A stretch of DNA of 6,534 bases from Caldisericaceae bacterium (GTDB lineage Bacteria; Calditrichota; Calditrichia; Calditrichales; Calditrichaceae). Of this stretch, positions 1 to 6,390 are shown in pieces; positions within the stretch are counted from its first letter, which is position 1; each line of letters opens with the position of its first letter. The position numbers and the translations under genes are program-made. The stretch covers positions 1 to 6,534 of the forward strand of contig JAGHBR010000507.1 in assembly GCA_021160885.1 (NCBI GenBank). The letters are read 5' to 3'. The notes beneath the pieces were generated by a model, which worked only from the letters and a program-made list of their open reading frames with translations, ran no database searches and was not told the DNA's origin.

Positions 1-1398
1 CCCATGCCTGAACGCCAGTACCAGATGGTCAGTCCTTCCGGGCATTTTACGCTGCATTACGATTTAACAGGCTTACACGCCGTGCCAGCCAAAGACAGTC
101 TGGGCAATGGCATTCCCGATTACATCGATTCGGCTGCGGTAATTTTAGACCATGTGTGGCAAGTAGAAATCGATCAACTGGGCTTTAATCCCCCGCCAGA
201 TTTTGATGGCAATCCTGTCCAGAGTTACCCGGTTTTTTTCAGCAATATGCCTTATTACGGTTTGACCAGTTTTAATTACAACGAAGACATCCCTTCATTA
301 CCCGGCTACAATTACGTTAGCTACTTAGAATTGCACAATAATTACCAGTCCGCCAGCTTTGCCAGCAACGGGCTGGAAGGACTAAAGGTAACAGCCGCCC
401 ATGAATTCCACCATGCCATTCAATTGGGGTATCAATTGCGCTGGAAAATTGAAAATGGAATTTTAGATTATCCTGATCTCTTTTTTCTTGAAATGTCCTC
501 AACGTTTATGGAAGACTATGTTTACGATGAAATCAATGATTACGTGCAATATGTCAATCGTTTAATTCCCAATCTTGAAGCCAAAGCCTTTGATCAGGCT
601 GATGGCAATACGGAATATGCCAATGCGCTTTTTTTGCAATTGATTACGCAGAAGTTTGGTGTGAATATTTTGCGACAGATATGGCAAAACATGATTCCCT
701 ACCCTGCTCTGCAGGCCATCGATTACACTCTGGAGGAATATCAGTCCTCTTTTGCCGATTGTTTTGCCGAGTACGCCGGCTATTTCTATTTTACCGGAAG
801 CAAAGGCCAGCAAGGTCAATTTTTTAAGGATGCGGCCCTGTTTAATCAGTTTCGTATTAAGTATTCGCCAAACTGGTTAGACAATCCACTGCTGCCTCTG
901 CATATGCGATTTAACATGCTTTATGTGGAAAACAGTGGCGTTTACCAGGCGGTGATGACATGCAATGAAAGAGGCGGTAGATTGACGCATATTGCCGACG
1001 GACAACAACTACTTAAACCCACCAGTTTTGGACGCGGCCAGATCTTTAGCCAGAACAGTTCCCAGCCTTTGATTGCGGTAGTTACCAATGCTACAGATCA
1101 GGAATTGACACAGCTGAACTACCGTTTAACCAGAGCGCCCATCAGCGTAAAGAATAATCCGGTTAAAGTGCAAAATTCAACACAGGGCGTTACTTTTCTT
1201 TACCTGCCGGCGGCCAGCCAGGTAACAATTTTTAATATTTTAGGCCAGAAAATAAAAACTTTACATGGCGATTCAGGCAATGCGATTGATTGGGATTTAA
1301 AAGATCGCCATGGCCGACGGGTGACATCTGGCATTTACTTTTTTAAGGTTAAAGCGCAAGGCTTTAATTACACAGGTAAAATTACGGTATTACGTTAA
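1..1398 (+). CDS. Secreted zinc metalloprotease, MXAN_6640-like, with T9SS-type C-terminal sorting domain (5' end outside window)
   Basis: Probable exported peptidase. Residues are counted from the Met at position 4. The opening SPSGHF.LHYD and GNGIPDYID motifs (residues 10-42) are typical of the interior of MXAN_6640-like proteins. No signal peptide precedes them and the frame is open to base 1, so the true start most likely lies upstream of the window. The zinc site is AAHEFHHAIQ at 131-140, giving HExxH with H133, E134 and H137. E163 or E170, in LEMSSTFMEDYVYD, is a candidate third ligand, as in gluzincin-type sites. A beta-rich region follows (about 300-380). Residues 384-464 form a T9SS type A/FlgD-like sorting domain (VTIFNILGQKIKTL, then SGIYFFKVKAQG, ending GKITVLR). 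Family knowledge predicts outer-membrane passage and cleavage of this tail. Its stop overlaps the next gene's start by one base (TAATG), so co-expression is likely. Substrate unknown. Family assignment is from motif memory, not a search. Confidence 0.85.
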   Translation, partial: PMPERQYQMVSPSGHFTLHYDLTGLHAVPAKDSLGNGIPDYIDSAAVILDHVWQVEIDQLGFNPPPDFDGNPVQSYPVFFSNMPYYGLTSFNYNEDIPSLPGYNYVSYLELHNNYQSASFASNGLEGLKVTAAHEFHHAIQLGYQLRWKIENGILDYPDLFFLEMSSTFMEDYVYDEINDYVQYVNRLIPNLEAKAFDQADGNTEYANALFLQLITQKFGVNILRQIWQNMIPYPALQAIDYTLEEYQSSFADCFAEYAGYFYFTGSKGQQGQFFKDAALFNQFRIKYSPNWLDNPLLPLHMRFNMLYVENSGVYQAVMTCNERGGRLTHIADGQQLLKPTSFGRGQIFSQNSSQPLIAVVTNATDQELTQLNYRLTRAPISVKNNPVKVQNSTQGVTFLYLPAASQVTIFNILGQKIKTLHGDSGNAIDWDLKDRHGRRVTSGIYFFKVKAQGFNYTGKITVLR

Positions 1399-2408
1399 TG
1401 AATACAAAACGACACATTTTTCTGCTCTGCAGTTCATGGTTGATCTTTTGGGGTTCTTTAAGTTTTGCACAACAACCCTGGATTGAACAGGTTACGTCTC
1501 TGACCATTGACGGCTACTTTAAAAAGGCCGAAGCCCTGGTCAATCAGAAGATTGCCGAAACGGACAGCGCCCTGGCGCCCTGCCTTTACCTGGCATCTGT
1601 TTTAAATTCCAGAATGACCCATTACGAGTCGAATGATCAAGCAGGCCGTTTTACGCGCCTGCTTCACTTTATTATTAACAAAGTAAATCAGCAGTTGGAT
1701 CAGCCAAATCTGCCCGACAGCCTGTTAGCCCGACTTTATTTTTACCGTGGCAGCGCTTATGGCTATCTGGGCTTTTTTCAGGGACAAAACGGACAGTGGT
1801 TTAAAGCCTTAAAAAACGGATTAAAAGCCATCGATGATTTAACGGCCTGCACAAAATTAGATTCTACCTTGTTCGAGGCTTATCTGGGCCTGGGCACTTA
1901 CAAATACTGGCGCAGCACCAAATTAAAAGCTGTGCTCTGGCTGCCCTTTTTGAAGGATTTAAGGGAAGAAGGCATCGCCGATATTAAACGCGCCATGCGC
2001 ACTTCATCTAACAGCCGTTACATGGCTCTGCACCAACTGGTTTACATTTTAATCGATTACAAACACTACGCTGAAGCCCAGAAGTACGCGGAGCAAGGAA
2101 TTCAAAAATTTCCGCAAAGCCAGTTCATGTGGTGGGCCTATGCGCACGTTTTTTTTAAAAGTCATCAATACCATAAAGCAATTAAAGCTTACAGCCACCT
2201 GCTCAAATTAATCAAAAGCCATCCCGAATCGAATCCCTCACACTGGCTTGATTGTCAGGTGCGTCTGGCCGAAGTTTACAAGCGGCTGGGACAAACACAG
2301 CAGGCAAAACAGCTTGCCAGACTGATCTTAAAACATCAAAAGGACTTTCCGGACACAGAAAAAAATCGCCAACGCCTGGCCCATGCACGAGAGTTGTTGA
2401 ATAGTTGA
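1398..2408 (+). CDS. Exported TPR-repeat protein of unknown function
   Basis: A 336-residue protein with a Sec-type signal peptide: basic MNTKRH, hydrophobic core to about residue 22, likely cleavage after SFA at residue 24. No lipobox is seen, because the only cysteine in the leader (C11) lies inside the hydrophobic core. The mature part is alpha-helical. TPR-like units occur at about 206-239 (YKHYAEAQKYAEQGIQKFP), 241-274 and 284-317. An earlier helical segment at 111-200 carries LGFFQGQNGQWFKALKNG, GLGTYKYW and LPFLKDLREEGI, a pattern I associate with uncharacterised TPR proteins of related phyla. TPRs generally bind partner proteins. The ATG shares its A with the upstream TAA, and no good Shine-Dalgarno sequence precedes it, so translation probably depends on termination of the protease gene. 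A periplasmic or envelope partner role for the protease is possible but is inference only. The last codons fall in a tandem GTTGAATA duplication. Confidence 0.85.
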   Translation: MNTKRHIFLLCSSWLIFWGSLSFAQQPWIEQVTSLTIDGYFKKAEALVNQKIAETDSALAPCLYLASVLNSRMTHYESNDQAGRFTRLLHFIINKVNQQLDQPNLPDSLLARLYFYRGSAYGYLGFFQGQNGQWFKALKNGLKAIDDLTACTKLDSTLFEAYLGLGTYKYWRSTKLKAVLWLPFLKDLREEGIADIKRAMRTSSNSRYMALHQLVYILIDYKHYAEAQKYAEQGIQKFPQSQFMWWAYAHVFFKSHQYHKAIKAYSHLLKLIKSHPESNPSHWLDCQVRLAEVYKRLGQTQQAKQLARLILKHQKDFPDTEKNRQRLAHARELLNS

Positions 2409-2433
2409 ATAGGTGTTATGTTTAAAAGTCAGC

Positions 2434-2470
2434 GGGGCGTTCGGTGTGCAGTTGCCCCTTTGCCCTTTTC
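2434..2470 (+). terminator. Weak candidate terminator of the protease/TPR unit
   Basis: GGGGC (2434-2438) can pair with GCCCC (2454-2458). The stem is only 5-6 bp with a loop of about 15 nt. A pyrimidine-rich but interrupted tail (TTTGCCCTTTTC) follows, starting 25 nt after the TPR gene stop. The position is right for a terminator but the stem is short, so this is a tentative call. Confidence 0.3.
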
Positions 2471-2492
2471 TTGCGTTTTGACAAGATATTAA

Positions 2493-2563
2493 CTTTTTTG
2501 GACTTATCAAGGGAGGATAATAAAGCCTCTTAATCAAGGAAACCCTTGACAAGTCCAAAAAAG
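2493..2563. repeat. 71-bp element with 21-nt imperfect terminal inverted repeats (MITE-like)
   Basis: The left arm 2493-2513 (CTTTTTTGGACTT, then ATCAAGGG) is the reverse complement of the right arm 2543-2563 (CCCTTGAC, then AAGTCCAAAAAAG) at 20 of 21 positions. The one mismatch, A2506 against C2550, becomes a G-U pair in minus-strand RNA. The interior is 29 nt. It contains TCAAGG at 2534-2539, which can pair instead with CCTTGA at 2544-2549, so two mutually exclusive folds exist. The T-run is on the left and the A-run on the right, the reverse of a terminator on either strand. No transposase and no clear target-site duplication are visible. It could be a small non-autonomous mobile element, a protein-binding palindrome or a structured RNA. 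Confidence 0.7.
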
Positions 2564-2586
2564 AAAAATTTAATAATTAACGCCAG

Positions 2587-2624
2587 AAAAGGGGGAAAAA
2601 TGCTGTAACGGTGATTACAGCATT
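2587..2624 (-). terminator. Stem-loop with T-rich tail, candidate terminator for the prmC-rnr transcript
   Basis: On the plus strand AATGCTGTAA (2599-2608) and TTACAGCATT (2615-2624) form a perfect 10-bp stem with a 6-nt loop. Read on the minus strand the stem is followed by TTT, CCCCC and TTTT, a broken U-tract. It lies about 305 nt beyond the rnr stop codon, implying a long 3' untranslated region if it is the operon's terminator. On the plus strand the trailing sequence is TTAAATGG, so termination in that direction would be weak. Confidence 0.5.
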
Positions 2625-2629
2625 AAATG

Positions 2630-2680
2630 GCATCCTTTCTTAATAAGCAAATAACTGTTAAATTAACAAAGAAAGGATGC
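2630..2680. repeat. 12-bp perfect inverted repeat
   Basis: GCATCCTTTCTT (2630-2641) is the exact reverse complement of AAGAAAGGATGC (2669-2680), separated by 27 nt. The interior contains a smaller palindrome, GTTAA-A-TTAAC. It lies directly beside the 2599-2624 hairpin and ends 11 bp before the consensus promoter at 2692. It could be an operator-like site or a second hairpin in the rnr 3' untranslated region. Confidence 0.6.
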
Positions 2681-2691
2681 GTACGCCCAAT

Positions 2692-2720
2692 TTGACATTT
2701 TTTAGTAACTTTAGTATAAT
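2692..2720 (+). promoter_or_regulatory. Perfect sigma-70-type promoter facing no recognisable gene
   Basis: TTGACA (2692-2697) and TATAAT (2715-2720) are both exact consensus hexamers with the optimal 17-bp spacer. Initiation would be expected near 2727. Downstream on this strand are about 200 bp of A/T- and C-rich non-coding sequence and then the antisense strand of the rnr 3' end. The likely product is a small RNA or an rnr antisense transcript. The only ATG-initiated frame, from 2760, has no ribosome-binding site and looks random. The promoter match is directly visible; use in vivo is inference. Confidence 0.65.
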
Positions 2721-2858
2721 TTTACCAAGTGATAATTAACTCAAAATTATTCTTTTAAAATGTTTAAAAATCAGGAAATACTTTTTAAACTATTTTTAGG
2801 ATACTCATTGTTACTTTTTAAACAAATTTTAAATAATCCATTATGCCTTTTTGCCATT

Positions 2859-2926
2859 CACCTATTCAACCAAAATACCCTTAACCCTTCAACCATTACA
2901 CCCTTAACCTCTTTACCCTGGGCACC
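2859..2926 (-). repeat. C-rich (plus strand) degenerate intergenic repeat, inverted relative of the copy at 6201-6312
   Basis: Read on the minus strand this holds GGGTAAAG, GGTTAAGGG, GGTTGAAGGGTTAAGGG and TTTTGGTTGAATAGGTG in succession, ending 2 bp from the rnr stop. The 26 nt at 2864-2889, reverse-complemented, match 6208-6233 at 23 of 26 positions, so the two flanks of the prmC-rnr operon share a repeat in opposite orientation. The 12-mer GTTGAATAGGTG also occurs on the plus strand at 2404-2415. The degeneracy suggests an old dispersed intergenic repeat family; no function is visible. Confidence 0.6.
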
Positions 2927-2928
2927 TA

Positions 2929-5154
2929 TTACCGCTTCCGGCGTGAGCGGTCAAGTCTTTTCGGTTGCTTGGTTTGCTCTTTTAAAAGATGGGTACGGTG
3001 TTCGCTGCGTCCCGGTTCATCGCTGATGTTTTCCAGCAGGCTAAAGCGCGCCCGACGGCGTTCAAAATCAACTTCTTCCACGCGAATGCGAACTTCATCG
3101 CCCAGACGAATTGTGGTGCTTGTGTCACGACCGATCAAACTGAACGTCGGCTCATCGTAAATGTAAAAGTCGTCGGTTAAAGTTTCTATGGGAATAATTC
3201 CTTCCACAAAAATGTTCTTTAATTCCACAAACACGCCAAAGGCCTGAACGCCGGAAACAAGCCCCTCAAATTCTTCGCCGATGTATTTTTCAATGTATTC
3301 CAATTGTTTTAATTTAATGGACTCACGTTCGGCTTCCATGGCCAGTCGTTCCATTTTGGTGGATTGCGTAGCAATTTTGTGCAAGGCCTTTTTCAAACCT
3401 TTACTCTTCAATTTCTGACCATCCGCAGAATATTGACGCAACAGGCGATGCACCACCAGGTCGGGATAACGGCGAATAGGTGAAGTAAAATGCGTGTAAT
3501 CTTTAAAACCCAGCCCAAAGTGGCCAATATTCTGTTCCGAGTAAACGGCTTTCATCATGCTGCGTAAAGCGACTTCTTCAATAATCACTTCTTCTTTAGT
3601 GCCCTTAATAGAGGACAGTAAGTTTTGCATGTACCTTGAAGTGACACGTTTAACTGGTTTAAATGGCACCTCCATGGCCGATAGAAAATTGAAAAAGCGG
3701 TTCATTTTTTCTTCATCTGGTTTTTCGTGCACGCGGTAAATAAAGGGCAGTGGCGCTTGCTTATTGGGGCTGATCTTTTTAATGTGCTGAGCAACGGTTT
3801 TGTTGGCGATCAGCATAAATTCTTCCACCAGACGATGGCTGTTCAGGCGGGTTTTAGGAACAATTTTAACCGGTGTACCTTTTTCATCCAGGATGAATTT
3901 TACTTCAGGTGTATCAAAATCGATACCACCTTCAGTGAAACGCTTGTTCATTAAAATTTCGCGCAGGGCATCCATCTGTTTTAAAATTTTGGCAAAGGAA
4001 TCATTGGCCTTGCCATCCAGAATTTCCTGCACTTCTTCGTAGCTGTAACGTCGTTTGCTGTTGATGACCGAGGGTGTAATTTTGTAATTAACCACTTCGC
4101 CCTGACGATCGATTTCCATAATGCAGGAAAAAGTCAAACGATCTTCGTTGGGCCGGAGACTGCACAGCTCATTGGAAAGGCGTTCGGGCAACATGGGAAC
4201 CACACGATCCACCATGTACACACTGGTCCCCCTGCGGAAGGCTTCTTTGTCCAGCGCCGTATCTGGTTTAACGTAATGGCTTACGTCTGCAATGTGCACG
4301 CCCAATTCAAAATTGCCGTTTTTTAACATCTTTAACGAAATGGCATCATCAAAGTCTTTAGCGTCGTCCGGGTCAATGGTAAAACAGATTTCATTGCGCA
4401 GGTCTAGGCGACCTTTCAGATCTTCCGGACGGATTCCTGCCGGGGCCTTTTGTGCGTCTTTTTGGACCTGTGCCGAAAAGCGAATAGGCAGGTTGTAAGA
4501 ATAGGCGATGGAAACAATGTCCACACCGGGTGTGTCCTGGTCGCCGAGAATTTCAATAATGGAACCAACCGGATTGTGTTCGTTGCGTTCCCAGCCTTCA
4601 AACTTAACAATCACTTTCTGGCCGTCTTCGGCGTTTAAGGCCTGTTCCGGCGGAATAATGATGTCACGGTAAATTTTGGGATCATCGGGCGCCACGTAAC
4701 TGTAATAGGGATTTTTATGGTAGGTGCCAACGATGAATTCGCGGAAACGTTTGACCACGCGCCGTACAAAGCCTTCCAGCCGTTTGCCCCGACTTGCGGC
4801 GTACAGTTGCACTTCTACGATGTCGCGATCAAAAGCGCGATTTAAATTCGGCTGGGCAACAAAGACTTCAAAATCTTCGTCCTCTACATTTACAAAGCCA
4901 AAGCCGGCGCGTGTGGTGCGCAATTCGCCCACATAGCGCTGACTAACCTGCTTTAGCGCGTACTGATGTTTTTTAACGTGTACGATTTTGCCTTCTTTTA
5001 CCAGAGACTGCAAAGCGGAATGGAACAGGTTGTAATCCTGTTTGTGCACATTGAGGGCATGGCTTATGTCTTTGCGACTTAATACCGTGCCCGGTGATTT
5101 CTTTAATAATTGGACAATTTTGTTTTTAAATTTATTCTTTTTCTTTTTAGTCAT
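2929..5154 (-). CDS. rnr: Ribonuclease R, 3'-5' exoribonuclease
   Basis: Processive hydrolytic 3'-5' exoribonuclease of the RNase II/R (RNB) family. Family members degrade structured mRNA and rRNA fragments in the cytoplasm and work with trans-translation. The 741 residues show the RNase R order. A lysine-rich start and winged-helix segment (about 9-68, LSRKDISHALNVHKQDYNLF) comes first, then cold-shock/OB domains (about 73-205, RYVGELRTTRAGFGFVNV). The RNB domain has the catalytic motif TIDPDDAKDFDDAISL (259-274), with D261, D267, D269 and D270 matching the four metal-binding aspartates of the family, and HFTSPIRRYPDL at 555-566. An S1 domain lies at about 626-707 (GEEFEGLVSGVQAFGVFVEL), followed by a basic tail ending SRRKR. 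The winged helix and basic tail favour RNase R over RNase II. The ATG overlaps the prmC stop (ATGA), indicating translational coupling. Only a weak purine stretch precedes it. All key residues are present. Confidence 0.97.
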   Translation of the reverse strand: MTKKKKNKFKNKIVQLLKKSPGTVLSRKDISHALNVHKQDYNLFHSALQSLVKEGKIVHVKKHQYALKQVSQRYVGELRTTRAGFGFVNVEDEDFEVFVAQPNLNRAFDRDIVEVQLYAASRGKRLEGFVRRVVKRFREFIVGTYHKNPYYSYVAPDDPKIYRDIIIPPEQALNAEDGQKVIVKFEGWERNEHNPVGSIIEILGDQDTPGVDIVSIAYSYNLPIRFSAQVQKDAQKAPAGIRPEDLKGRLDLRNEICFTIDPDDAKDFDDAISLKMLKNGNFELGVHIADVSHYVKPDTALDKEAFRRGTSVYMVDRVVPMLPERLSNELCSLRPNEDRLTFSCIMEIDRQGEVVNYKITPSVINSKRRYSYEEVQEILDGKANDSFAKILKQMDALREILMNKRFTEGGIDFDTPEVKFILDEKGTPVKIVPKTRLNSHRLVEEFMLIANKTVAQHIKKISPNKQAPLPFIYRVHEKPDEEKMNRFFNFLSAMEVPFKPVKRVTSRYMQNLLSSIKGTKEEVIIEEVALRSMMKAVYSEQNIGHFGLGFKDYTHFTSPIRRYPDLVVHRLLRQYSADGQKLKSKGLKKALHKIATQSTKMERLAMEAERESIKLKQLEYIEKYIGEEFEGLVSGVQAFGVFVELKNIFVEGIIPIETLTDDFYIYDEPTFSLIGRDTSTTIRLGDEVRIRVEEVDFERRRARFSLLENISDEPGRSEHRTHLLKEQTKQPKRLDRSRRKR

Positions 5155-6026
5155 TTTTTTACTCTTATTTTTAATATCCTTTTAATGTTGTTTAAATCTT
5201 CAAAAACTTCAATTTCTCCGATATCAGCCTGTTGTGCCTGTTCAATTATTTTTTCGGGTTGCGAGCCGCTTAGCTCAAAAAATAAATAGGCCGGTTGTAT
5301 TTCATCCTCCTTAACCATCTGAAAAAATCGACGGTAAAAAAGCAAACCATCAGCCTGATCGGATAAGGCTTCCACGGGTTCATATTGTTTAACTTCTTTT
5401 GGTAGCGTTTTTATTTCATCAATTGCAATATAGGGCGGATTTGAGACCAAAATATCAAAAGTTTTCGGTAATTCGTCCGGCCAGGCCTTTAACACATCAT
5501 GAAATTTGGTTGTTACACGTCCGTTTAGCTGATTTAGTTCCATGTTTTGTGTGCAAACTTCCAGTGATTTGGTCGAAATATCAGTGGCAAAAATTTGTGC
5601 TTGCGGCCAATAATGAGCAAGGCTAATAGCAATACAACCGCTACCAGTGCCTACATCAATAATGACAGGAGGTTGCGTGAAATCGCTTTTCAATATTAAA
5701 ATCTGTTCCACTAAAAGTTCGGTTTCCGGACGTGGAATTAAGACGCCCGGCCTGATCTTAAATGGCAGGCCCATAAACTCCGTTTCTTCTAAAATGTATT
5801 GCAATGGTTCATGGCGGGCCCTGCGCCTGACCAGCTCGCGGTATTGAGCGACTTCTTCTTCGCTTAGCGGGCGTTCAAAGGCTAGGTAGAGTTCCACGCG
5901 TTTTAAATTTAACACTTTACCCAACAGCAGTTCTGCGTTTAAACGGGGATTTTCAATATCCTTTTCTTTTAGAAAATCACTTACTGTTTGCAGAAGCTCA
6001 ATTACTTTCCATTGTTTTTTCATCAT
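5151..6026 (-). CDS. prmC: Peptide chain release factor N5-glutamine methyltransferase
   Basis: S-adenosylmethionine-dependent enzyme that methylates the glutamine of the GGQ motif in release factors RF1/RF2, improving translation termination. The 291 residues fit the usual 280-300. An N-terminal helical domain (about 5-85, with RHEPLQYILEETEFMGLPF at its end) binds the release factor. PRPETE (98-103), the SAM-binding loop DVGTGSGCIAISLA (124-137), the acidic strand end ATDIS (147-151) and the catalytic NPPY (196-199) are all present. The later FELSGSQ replaces the more usual EIG-type motif, a minor divergence. Two adjacent ATGs (6026 and 6023) are possible starts; there is no strong Shine-Dalgarno sequence. 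In many bacteria prmC follows prfA, but here the 500 bp upstream hold no gene and rnr is the downstream partner. The last codons are GTA AAA AAA TGA, and the final A plus TG start rnr. Confidence 0.96.
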   Translation of the reverse strand: MMKKQWKVIELLQTVSDFLKEKDIENPRLNAELLLGKVLNLKRVELYLAFERPLSEEEVAQYRELVRRRARHEPLQYILEETEFMGLPFKIRPGVLIPRPETELLVEQILILKSDFTQPPVIIDVGTGSGCIAISLAHYWPQAQIFATDISTKSLEVCTQNMELNQLNGRVTTKFHDVLKAWPDELPKTFDILVSNPPYIAIDEIKTLPKEVKQYEPVEALSDQADGLLFYRRFFQMVKEDEIQPAYLFFELSGSQPEKIIEQAQQADIGEIEVFEDLNNIKRILKIRVKK

Positions 6027-6200
6027 TCGGAATCCAGTTTAATTAAACGCTAAAGTTCACAACAAATTTTAACAAATGCAAAGAAATTTGTTCCAGACTG
6101 CGTTTTTTTGCCTTTTGTTAAGGCAGTTCTTGATAAAAATCTTTTGTAAATTTTGGGAGATTTGGTAGGTATTCGGCAGGTTTAAAAAGTTAAGTGTGTT

Positions 6201-6312
6201 AGGGTTTAAGGGTTAAGAGTTCTTTGGTTGAATGGTTAAAAGGAGTTGGAAAAGACTGTAGCCACAGGCTCAGGGTTAAGAGTGTAAGAGTATAAGGGTT
6301 AAGGGTAGGGTG
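6201..6312 (+). repeat. G-rich degenerate intergenic repeat (GGGTTAAGGG / TTTGGTTGAATGG type)
   Basis: Two blocks, 6201-6240 and 6271-6312, are built from variants of AGGGTTTAAGGG, GGGTTAAGAGT, AAGGGTTAAGGGTAGGG and CTTTGGTTGAATGG, separated by about 30 nt of unrelated sequence. The first block is the inverted counterpart of 2864-2889 (23 of 26 identical). TTGGTTGAATGG recurs at 6500-6511. The motifs resemble telomeric repeats only superficially: spacing is irregular and copies are degenerate. Confidence 0.6.
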
Positions 6313-6390
6313 GATTTTGGAGTGTGTCGACTGTGTTGATGCAAAAGCATTGCTGTTTTGAATTACATTTTTTTAAACACATCCCTCTTA

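Larger units (their letters stand above)
2409..2928. other. Long intergenic region between convergent units, rich in inverted repeats
   Basis: About 520 bp between the TPR gene stop and the rnr stop. No reading frame here looks like a real protein. In order it holds a weak terminator-like stem (2434-2458), a 71-bp element with inverted ends (2493-2563), a hairpin that could terminate minus-strand transcription (2599-2624), a 12-bp inverted repeat (2630-2680), a consensus plus-strand promoter (2692-2720), an A/T-rich stretch with short repeats (2760-2823), and a C-rich degenerate repeat (2859-2926). This density is far more than two convergent genes need for termination. Confidence 0.8.

Noticed and set aside
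2328..2558. Minus-strand open frame of 76 codons across the TPR gene end and the 71-bp element
   Set aside because: It spans a coding 3' end, a repeat and a hairpin arm, and has no recognisable family features; it is a chance frame.
2493..2563. Reading the 21-nt inverted repeat as a bidirectional terminator
   Set aside because: The T-run is on the 5' arm and the A-run on the 3' arm on both strands, the opposite of an intrinsic terminator.
2546..2577. Second plus-strand promoter from TTGACA at 2546-2551 with a TAATAAT-like -10
   Set aside because: At 17 bp spacing the -10 is TTTAAT, and the better TAATAA lies at 19 bp; this is too weak to list as a promoter.
2760..3026. Plus-strand open frame of 88 codons downstream of the consensus promoter
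   Set aside because: It has no ribosome-binding site, runs through the C-rich repeat, overlaps 98 bp of rnr in antisense, and its peptide has no recognisable domain. The hydrophobic start follows from A/T-rich DNA. A very short peptide cannot be fully excluded.
3557..5847. Several plus-strand frames of 60-80 codons inside rnr and prmC
   Set aside because: They lie wholly opposite well-supported conserved genes and encode low-complexity peptides without domains; they are antisense shadows.
6201..6312. Telomere or CRISPR array from repeated GGGTTAAGGG units
   Set aside because: Units are degenerate, of irregular length and spacing, with no conserved direct repeat plus unique spacers, and sit inside the window rather than at a replicon end.
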